Positions 58,692 through 64,000 of a stretch of 64,000 nt of DNA are shown here, in pieces. The first letter of the stretch is position 1, and the number at the start of each line of letters is the position of its first letter. This DNA is from Gilichinskyi gelida (GTDB lineage: Bacteria; Acidobacteriota; Thermoanaerobaculia; Gp7-AA8): NCBI GenBank assembly GCA_038040385.1, contig JBBPII010000009.1, positions 62,001 through 126,000 of the forward strand, in the 5' to 3' direction. Below the pieces are notes generated by a model that was not told where the DNA came from, did not search any database, and saw only the letters and a list, made by a program, of their open reading frames with translations. A program made the position numbers and the translations under genes.

Positions 58692-59767
58692 TGACGCCGC
58701 TCACCACTGCCGATCCCATCTTGCTGCGCGCGCTCGACGAGATCCGTCCGCTTGACCGCGATGCCGCGGCCGCCGCGCGCCGGCACATCGACTCACTGAC
58801 GAAGCCGCGCGGCAGTCTCGGCCGGCTCGAGGAGCTCGCCGAACATCTCGCCGCGATCCAAGGGCACGCGCCGTCGGTCGACGGCAAGGCGCTGCTGATC
58901 TTCGCCGGCGATCACGGCGTCGCGAGGAGGGGAGTCAGCGCCTATCCCGCGGACGTCACTCCGCAGATGGTGCTGAATTTCCTCCGCGGCGGCGCGGCTG
59001 CGAACGTGCTCGCGCGGCATGCCGGAGCGACCGTGACGGTCGTCGACATCGGCGTCGACTACGACTTCGGCGAGGTGCCGGGACTCGTGTCGCGCAAGGT
59101 CCGCCGCGGGACGCGCGACCTCTGCGCCGAAGATGCGATGACTGCCGAGGAGTGTTTGCGTGCGATCGATGTCGGAGTCGAGCTGGCGCGCGAGCATGTG
59201 GGGCGCGGCGCAGGCTGTCTCATCGCCGGTGAGATGGGCATCGGCAACACGACCGCCGCCACGGCGATCTTCTGCGCGATGTACGACCTCGCGCCGTCCG
59301 ACGTCGTCGGCCGCGGCACCGGCGTCGACGATCCGGGGCTGCTGCGAAAGTGCGAAGCCATCGAGCTCGCGCTGGCGCGTCACGCTGCCCGGGCGAACGG
59401 CGGGCCGCTGGACATTCTCGCGTCGCTGGGTGGCTATGAGATCGCGGCGATCGCCGGACTCGCGATCGGCGCCGCGGCCACGCGCACGCCGCTGATCGTC
59501 GATGGCTTCATCGCCACGGCCGGCGCGGCGGTCGCAATCGCGCTCGATGCGCGCGTGCACGACTTCCTCTTCTTCGGCCACCGCTCCGACGAGCGCGCGC
59601 ACCACACCGTGCTGCAGCGGCTCGACGCCCGTCCGTTGCTCGATCTCGACATGCGCTTGGGCGAGGGCACGGGCGCGCTGCTCGCGTCGCATCTGCTCGA
59701 GGCCGCGTGCCGCGTGTACGTGGAGATGGCCACGTTTGCGACCGCCGGAGTGTCGGAGCGGTCCTGA
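58691..59767 (+). CDS. cobT: Nicotinate-nucleotide-dimethylbenzimidazole phosphoribosyltransferase
   Basis: 358 residues, typical for CobT. Motifs: LTKPRGSLGRLEELAEHLAAI, FAGDHGVARRGVSAYP, MVLNFLRGGAAANVLAR, GEMGIGNTTAATAI, GRGTGVDD and FIATAGAAVAI; the catalytic Glu lies in the late LGEGTGALLA. It activates the lower-ligand base as alpha-ribazole phosphate. Start ATG 58691 overlaps the btuB stop; the longer open frame upstream is antisense-like noise inside btuB. Its stop overlaps cobS (TGATG). Confidence 0.96.
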   Translation: MTPLTTADPILLRALDEIRPLDRDAAAAARRHIDSLTKPRGSLGRLEELAEHLAAIQGHAPSVDGKALLIFAGDHGVARRGVSAYPADVTPQMVLNFLRGGAAANVLARHAGATVTVVDIGVDYDFGEVPGLVSRKVRRGTRDLCAEDAMTAEECLRAIDVGVELAREHVGRGAGCLIAGEMGIGNTTAATAIFCAMYDLAPSDVVGRGTGVDDPGLLRKCEAIELALARHAARANGGPLDILASLGGYEIAAIAGLAIGAAATRTPLIVDGFIATAGAAVAIALDARVHDFLFFGHRSDERAHHTVLQRLDARPLLDLDMRLGEGTGALLASHLLEAACRVYVEMATFATAGVSERS

Positions 59768-60534
59768 TGCTGCGGAGCGCCATCGTCGCCGCGCAGTTTC
59801 TGACGCGCGTGCCGCTATCACGACGCGCGGGGGAGACGCGCGAGCTCGCGCGCGCAGTGGCTTACTTCCCGCTCGTCGGCGCCATCGTCGGCGCGGGTGT
59901 CGCGGGCGCGGCGATGGTGGCCAAGCCGCTCCTCGGCCTCGACGTTGCGATCGTGGCCGCGTTGATCTTCGGCGCGCTGCTGACCGGCGCGTTTCACGAA
60001 GACGCGCTCGCCGACACGTGCGACGGTCTCGGCGGCGGCTTCACGCGCGAGCGCGCGCTGGAGATCATGCGCGACAGTCGCGTCGGCACGTACGGCGCGA
60101 TCGCGCTGGTGCTGCTCTACGCGGCCCGCTTCACGATGTTCCGCACCTTGGGCCTCCGCGATCTCCTGCTCGCGCTCCCGCTGGCGGCGGCGCTCGGAGG
60201 CGCGAGCGGCGTCGCGCTCATGGCATGGCTGCCCAATGCGCGCAACGAAGGATTCGCGGAGGACGTCGCGCGATCGCTCAGCGGCGGGACGATCGCGATC
60301 GCGATCGCCACGCCGCTGATCCTCGGCGCGATTCTCTGCTCCGTCGCCGCGCTGCTGTTCATTACCGCCGCGACGATCGTTACCGCCGTGGCCGGACTGC
60401 ATTTCCGGAAACGCCTCGGCGGCGTTACCGGCGACTGCATCGGCGCCACGAACGTGGCAGTCGAAGTGACGGTGCTAGCCTGCGCCGTCGGCTGGACGCG
60501 TTTCGCGCCGCTCGAGGTGCTGCGATGGCCGTGA
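59767..60534 (+). CDS. cobS: Adenosylcobinamide-GDP ribazoletransferase
   Basis: 255 residues, polytopic inner-membrane protein. The CobS signature is seen as FHEDALADTCDGLGGG and ALEIMRDSRVGTYGA; late GGVTGDCIGATNVAVEV. It joins alpha-ribazole (phosphate) to adenosylcobinamide-GDP. Start ATG 59767 overlaps the cobT stop; its 3' end overlaps cobC by 10 bases. Confidence 0.95.
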   Translation: MLRSAIVAAQFLTRVPLSRRAGETRELARAVAYFPLVGAIVGAGVAGAAMVAKPLLGLDVAIVAALIFGALLTGAFHEDALADTCDGLGGGFTRERALEIMRDSRVGTYGAIALVLLYAARFTMFRTLGLRDLLLALPLAAALGGASGVALMAWLPNARNEGFAEDVARSLSGGTIAIAIATPLILGAILCSVAALLFITAATIVTAVAGLHFRKRLGGVTGDCIGATNVAVEVTVLACAVGWTRFAPLEVLRWP

Positions 60535-61025
60535 TCCTCGTGCGTCATCCGGAGACCGTCGATCCGCTCGTCATTTCCGGACACAGCGATGCCGCGGTCG
60601 CGCCGCATGCATTGGCCGCGCTCGACTCGCTGGCCGCGTCGCTGCCCCCCGTGCGGCGCATCGTGAGCAGCGACCTGTCGCGCTGCCGCATCCTCGCCGA
60701 GGCCCTCGCCGCGCAGCGAGGCGTCGCGTGCACCTACGACGTGCGCTGGCGTGAGCAGTCGTTCGGCGCGTGGGACGGCTTGCGCTGGGACGAAGTCGAC
60801 GGCCGCGAGTATCTCGAGCAGTGGACGACGGCGACGCCGCCGGGCGGAGAGTCGATCGTCGATGTGCAGACGCGTGTCGCCGCCGCGCTTGCGGAGGCCG
60901 GCGACGACACGCTCGTCGTCACGCACGCGGGACCGATCCGCTGCGCGCTCGCGATCGCGCGCGGTCTCAGCATCGAAGACGCGTTCGCTGTCCCGATCCC
61001 ATTCGGAAGCTGGAGGTCGTTATGA
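60525..61025 (+). CDS. cobC: Alpha-ribazole phosphatase-like histidine phosphatase
   Basis: 166 residues. Histidine phosphatase fold: phosphohistidine motif VRHPET (RHP instead of the usual RHG), Arg in SSDLSRCR, acidic REQSFGAWDG and second His THAGPIR. In this operon it would remove phosphate from alpha-ribazole 5'-phosphate or adenosylcobalamin phosphate. It is short but complete; start ATG 60525 lies inside the end of cobS, and its stop overlaps the next start (ATGA). Confidence 0.88.
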   Translation: MAVILVRHPETVDPLVISGHSDAAVAPHALAALDSLAASLPPVRRIVSSDLSRCRILAEALAAQRGVACTYDVRWREQSFGAWDGLRWDEVDGREYLEQWTTATPPGGESIVDVQTRVAAALAEAGDDTLVVTHAGPIRCALAIARGLSIEDAFAVPIPFGSWRSL

Positions 61026-61591
61026 GCATCGCCACGAAACGGGGCGACAGCGGCGAGACCAGTCTCGTCGGCAACGTGCGCGTCTCGAAAGGCGCGGAGC
61101 GCGTGGAGGCGTACGGCACGATCGACGAGCTGATCTCGTCGATGGGCTTCGCGCGCTCAATCTGTGACGACGCCGAAGTGCGCGAGCGGACGAAGTCGAT
61201 CCAGCGCGAGCTGTTTGCGGTGAGCAGCGCGCTGGCCACGCCATCGGAGAAAACGAAAGAGCCGGACGTCACAGCCGCGATGATCGACGCGCTCACCGCC
61301 GATGTGCATCGCCTCGAGGCCATGGACGGCGTGCTCGGCGACTGGTCGATTCCTGGCGAGCACGTTGCGTCTGCGGCGTACGACGTGGCGCGCACCATCT
61401 GCCGCCGCGCGGAGCGCCTCACCGTGCGGCTCGCCGAAACGGAGCCGGTGGCGCCGGAGGTGATCGCGTATCTCAACCGGCTCTCCGATCTCCTCTGGCT
61501 GTTCGGCCGGATCATTGAAGTGCGTGCCGGCATCGACAGCTCGCTGCGCGGTCCGGAACATCGGGGAGGACGGTGGTCGCGTGCCTGGTAA
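61022..61591 (+). CDS. PduO-type ATP:cob(I)alamin adenosyltransferase
   Basis: 189 residues, five-helix PduO/CobO2-type fold. Motifs: N-terminal TKRGDSGETSL (ATP loop), KGAERVEAYGTIDEL, and late RTICRRAERLTV and PEVIAYLNRLSDLLWLFGR. It transfers the adenosyl group of ATP to cob(I)alamin or cobinamide. Start ATG 61022 overlaps the cobC stop; cobQ starts within its last codons. Confidence 0.93.
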   Translation: MSIATKRGDSGETSLVGNVRVSKGAERVEAYGTIDELISSMGFARSICDDAEVRERTKSIQRELFAVSSALATPSEKTKEPDVTAAMIDALTADVHRLEAMDGVLGDWSIPGEHVASAAYDVARTICRRAERLTVRLAETEPVAPEVIAYLNRLSDLLWLFGRIIEVRAGIDSSLRGPEHRGGRWSRAW

Positions 61592-63095
61592 GAACCGCAC
61601 CCCGGCATTGATGGTCCTCGGCACGGCGTCGCACGTCGGCAAGTCGGTGACGACCGCCGCGCTGTGCCGCATCTTTCGCGAGGACCGCATTGACGTCGCG
61701 CCGTTCAAGGCCCAGAACATGGCCCTCAACTCCTACGCCACTCGCGACGGACTGGAGATCGGGCGCGCGCAGGCCACGCAGGCGCACGCCGCGCGACTCG
61801 AGCCGAGCGTCGACATGAATCCGATCCTGCTCAAGCCGAGCAGCGATACCGCGTCGCAGGTCGTGCTGAACGGCCGCATCCTCGGCAACCTCTCGGCCGC
61901 GGAGCTCTACGGACGGCGCTCGGAGCTGTTCCACGAAGTGCAGAAGGCGTACGACCGCCTCGCTGCGCGGCATCAGTTGATCGTGCTCGAGGGCGCAGGC
62001 TCGCCCGTGGAGATGAACCTGAAGCAGGTCGACATGGTGAATCTGAGCATGGCCGAGTACGCGGACGCGAAGTGTGTGCTCGTCGCGGATATCGATCGCG
62101 GTGGCGTGTTCGCGCAGATCGTCGGCACGTACGCGCTGCTCGAGCCAGAGGAGCGCGAGCGCTTCGGCGGTTTCGTCATCAATCGCTTCCGCGGCGATCC
62201 GAAGCTCCTCGGCGACGCGGTGCCCTACCTCGAGCGCCGCACCGGCCAGCGCTGCCTCGGCGTGGTGCCGCATCTGCGCGACCTCGGCATCGAAGAGGAG
62301 GACAGCCTCGCCCTGCACGAGGCGCCCGGCCGGCGCAGCGGTCTGCGCGTCGGCGCCATGCTGTTGCGGTCCCTATCCAACTTCACCGACTTCGACGCCC
62401 TGACGCGGATCGACGGCGTGGCCTTCTCGTACGTGCGCGATGCCGCGGAGATCCGCGACCTCGACGTCGTGATCCTGCCGGGGAGCAAGAACACCGTCCG
62501 CGACCTCGACGATCTGCGCGCACGCGGCATTGCCGATGCCGTGCTCGCGCACGAGCGCGCCGGCAAGCCGGTGGTCGGCATCTGCGGCGGGATGCAGATG
62601 CTCGGCCGCTCCATCGACGATCCGCACGACGTCGAAGGCGGTGCGCGCGACATCCCGGGCCTCGGGCTGCTCGACCTGCGCACGTCCCTGAGCGCCGTGA
62701 AGACCGTGCGCCAGGTGACCGGCTCCTTCGCGGACCGGCCTCGTTTCGGCGACGCCGCCGTCGCCGGTTACGAGATTCATGTCGGCGAGACCAGTCGCGG
62801 CGACGCCGATCCGCTGTTCGTCCTCACGCGCACCGGCACTGGGGAGGTCATCGAAGACGGCGCGATCCGCCGCGACGGACGCGTTCTCGGCACGTACATG
62901 CACGGCCTCTTCGACGAGCCCGCGGGCGCGCTCGCGCTCATCAATCATCTCCGCGCGCTGCGCGACCTTCCGCCGCTCGGTGCCGACGCGATCGAGCCGC
63001 GCGGCGATCCATACGCGCGCCTCGCCGCGCACTTTCGCGCGCACCTCGACGTGGGCGCGCTCTACGAGAGTCTCGGCATGAAGGTGCCGGCATGA
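61581..63095 (+). CDS. cobQ: Cobyric acid synthase
   Basis: 504 residues. An N-terminal dethiobiotin-synthetase-like ATPase domain (LMVLGTASHVGKS, FKAQNMALNSYA, VLEGAGSPVEMNL, DIDRGGVFAQ) is followed by a C-terminal class I glutamine amidotransferase domain with nucleophile GICGGMQMLG and catalytic His YMHGLFDE. It amidates four side chains of adenosylcobyrinic acid diamide. Start: GTG 61581, ten bases after GGAGG and inside the previous gene's last codons; the upstream frame is not homologous. Confidence 0.95.
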   Translation: MPGKNRTPALMVLGTASHVGKSVTTAALCRIFREDRIDVAPFKAQNMALNSYATRDGLEIGRAQATQAHAARLEPSVDMNPILLKPSSDTASQVVLNGRILGNLSAAELYGRRSELFHEVQKAYDRLAARHQLIVLEGAGSPVEMNLKQVDMVNLSMAEYADAKCVLVADIDRGGVFAQIVGTYALLEPEERERFGGFVINRFRGDPKLLGDAVPYLERRTGQRCLGVVPHLRDLGIEEEDSLALHEAPGRRSGLRVGAMLLRSLSNFTDFDALTRIDGVAFSYVRDAAEIRDLDVVILPGSKNTVRDLDDLRARGIADAVLAHERAGKPVVGICGGMQMLGRSIDDPHDVEGGARDIPGLGLLDLRTSLSAVKTVRQVTGSFADRPRFGDAAVAGYEIHVGETSRGDADPLFVLTRTGTGEVIEDGAIRRDGRVLGTYMHGLFDEPAGALALINHLRALRDLPPLGADAIEPRGDPYARLAAHFRAHLDVGALYESLGMKVPA

Positions 63096-63952
63096 GGTGG
63101 TTCCTCGCGATCCTGCTGTCGATCGCCGCATCGGTGGACGCCGCGCCGGCGACACCCAAGCGCGTCGTCGCGCTCGCGCCGAGTTGCGCCGAGATCGCCG
63201 CCGCCCTCGGCCTCGGCGACGCGATCGTCGGCGTCACGAATTATACCGACTGGCCTCCGCGCACGAAGAACCTGCCGCAGGTGGGCAGCTACGTGAACAT
63301 CAACGTCGAGGCCGTGGTCGCGCTGCGTCCCGATCTCGTTCTCGCGACCGACGATGGCAATCCGCCCGCGACGCTGCGGCGGCTGGAGCATCTCGGCCTG
63401 CGCGTCGTGACGTTGCAACTGCGCGACTTCGACGCGATCCAGCAGTCGATTCTCTCGCTCGGCACGATGGTCGGCCGCGCGGCCGAGGGGCGGCGGGCGG
63501 TGGCGGAGATGAAACGCGTGGCGACGTGCGTTTCGCAGCGCACGCGCACCGTCGCCCGCCCGCGCGTCCTCTTCGCATATCAGCTCGGTCCGATCGTCAG
63601 CGCCGGCAAAGGCACGTTCACCAATCAACTGCTCGCTATGGTCGGCGCGGACTCGATCACGAAAGACGTGGAACAGAGCTACCCGCGCCTGAGCATCGAG
63701 AGCGTCGTCGCGCGTGCCCCCGAAGTCATCGTCGTAAGCAGCATGAATCCGGCTGCCGAAGCGGAACAGACCGATACATGGCTGAAGAAGTGGCCACCGA
63801 TGCCGGCTATCCGGAACGGCCGCGTGCATCTCATCGACTCCACGAATCTCGATCGCCCGTCGCAGCGCGTCGTGCACGGGCTCGTGCTGCTCGCGCGGAC
63901 CATTCACCCGACGCTGTTCGCGCGCGGCGAATGTGCGGCGGATCTCCCATAA
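63092..63952 (+). CDS. btuF: Cobalamin ABC transporter substrate-binding protein
   Basis: 286 residues. A Sec signal peptide (MRWFLAILLSIAASVDAA) without a lipobox Cys, then a cluster A-III binding protein fold: RVVALAPSCAEIAAALGLGD, VGVTNYTDWPP, LPQVGSYVNINVEAVVALRPDLVLA, SYPRLSIESVVARAPEVIVV. It binds corrinoid in the periplasm and delivers it to BtuCD. Start overlaps the cobQ stop (ATGA) and the next gene's ATG overlaps its TAA. Confidence 0.92.
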   Translation: MRWFLAILLSIAASVDAAPATPKRVVALAPSCAEIAAALGLGDAIVGVTNYTDWPPRTKNLPQVGSYVNINVEAVVALRPDLVLATDDGNPPATLRRLEHLGLRVVTLQLRDFDAIQQSILSLGTMVGRAAEGRRAVAEMKRVATCVSQRTRTVARPRVLFAYQLGPIVSAGKGTFTNQLLAMVGADSITKDVEQSYPRLSIESVVARAPEVIVVSSMNPAAEAEQTDTWLKKWPPMPAIRNGRVHLIDSTNLDRPSQRVVHGLVLLARTIHPTLFARGECAADLP

Positions 63953-64000
63953 TGGCACGTGCGACGGGATGGCGGCGGACCGTCGTGACGTCGCTCGTCG
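63952..64000 (+). CDS. Start of next gene in operon, probably BtuC permease (3' end outside window)
   Basis: ATG 63952 overlaps the btuF TAA. Only 16 residues are visible (MARATGWRRTVVTSLV), a basic N-terminus leading to a hydrophobic stretch. BtuC is suggested only by position after btuF. Confidence 0.45.
   Translation, partial: MARATGWRRTVVTSLV

Noticed and set aside
1..64000. CRISPR arrays, rRNA genes, complete tRNA genes, insertion sequences or integrases
   Set aside because: None found. The regularly spaced GC palindromes are dispersed repeats without spacer-repeat periodicity, and no transposase or recombinase motif is visible.

Overview
The window is high-GC, densely coded DNA that looks like a soil or sediment member of the Acidobacteriota, perhaps the Thermoanaerobaculia/Vicinamibacteria side. 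This is an inference from gene content: large TonB-dependent receptors with an N-terminal carboxypeptidase-regulatory domain, a Ser/Thr kinase fused to a TolB-like propeller, a DUF5916 protein, TPR-fused glycosyltransferases and sulfatase-fold proteins, and a zinc-finger/TPR/CHAT protein. No ribosomal marker is present. PqiABC, TonB receptors and lipoproteins show a Gram-negative envelope.

Layout. 1-11 kb: two paralogous Oar-like TonB receptors (the first cut by the window edge) surround a minus-strand pair, a TMTC-like membrane TPR protein and a secreted pentein-like protein; a secreted TPR protein follows the second receptor. 11-20 kb: a GT39-like TPR protein, then a tight plus-strand run of two sulfatase-fold/TPR lipoproteins, RNase III, an EnvC-like factor and a CtpA-like S41 peptidase. 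20-36 kb: mixed single genes, including DUF5916, ankyrin lipoprotein, M24 peptidase, kinase-propeller, PilT-like ATPase, TonB-like protein, Uma2, FG-GAP, EamA, GNAT, methyltransferase and a CxxCH propeller. The kinase gene lies between two copies of a 46-bp sequence that joins its neighbours' ends. 36-43 kb: an AAC(6')-like acetyltransferase, a frameshifted pseudokinase, and a minus-strand operon of a membrane TPR-CHAT protease, an unknown protein and a trypsin-like protease. 43-54 kb: B12-radical SAM protein, alkyltransferase-like protein, Ku, MerR-TPR protein, HGSNAT-like acyltransferase, CuA-like cupredoxin with TIG repeats, Sel1 protein and pqiABC.

54.3-55.4 kb is a less GC-rich island beginning at a 3' fragment of tRNA-Asp. 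It carries a peroxiredoxin-like gene whose only internal stop is an in-frame TGA at the active-site cysteine position, followed at suitable spacing by a SECIS-like hairpin. This is a candidate selenoprotein and the observation I would check first.

56.6-64 kb is a cobalamin regulon. A cobalamin riboswitch precedes btuB, and then cobT, cobS, cobC, a PduO-type adenosyltransferase, cobQ, btuF and the first codons of a probable btuC follow with overlapping or touching stops and starts. Together they would take up corrinoid, adenosylate it, amidate it and attach the lower ligand.

Several families of dispersed palindromic repeats lie between genes and also inside reading frames. They have been absorbed into a signal peptide, a domain linker and a protein N-terminus, and in two genes they supply the stop codon.
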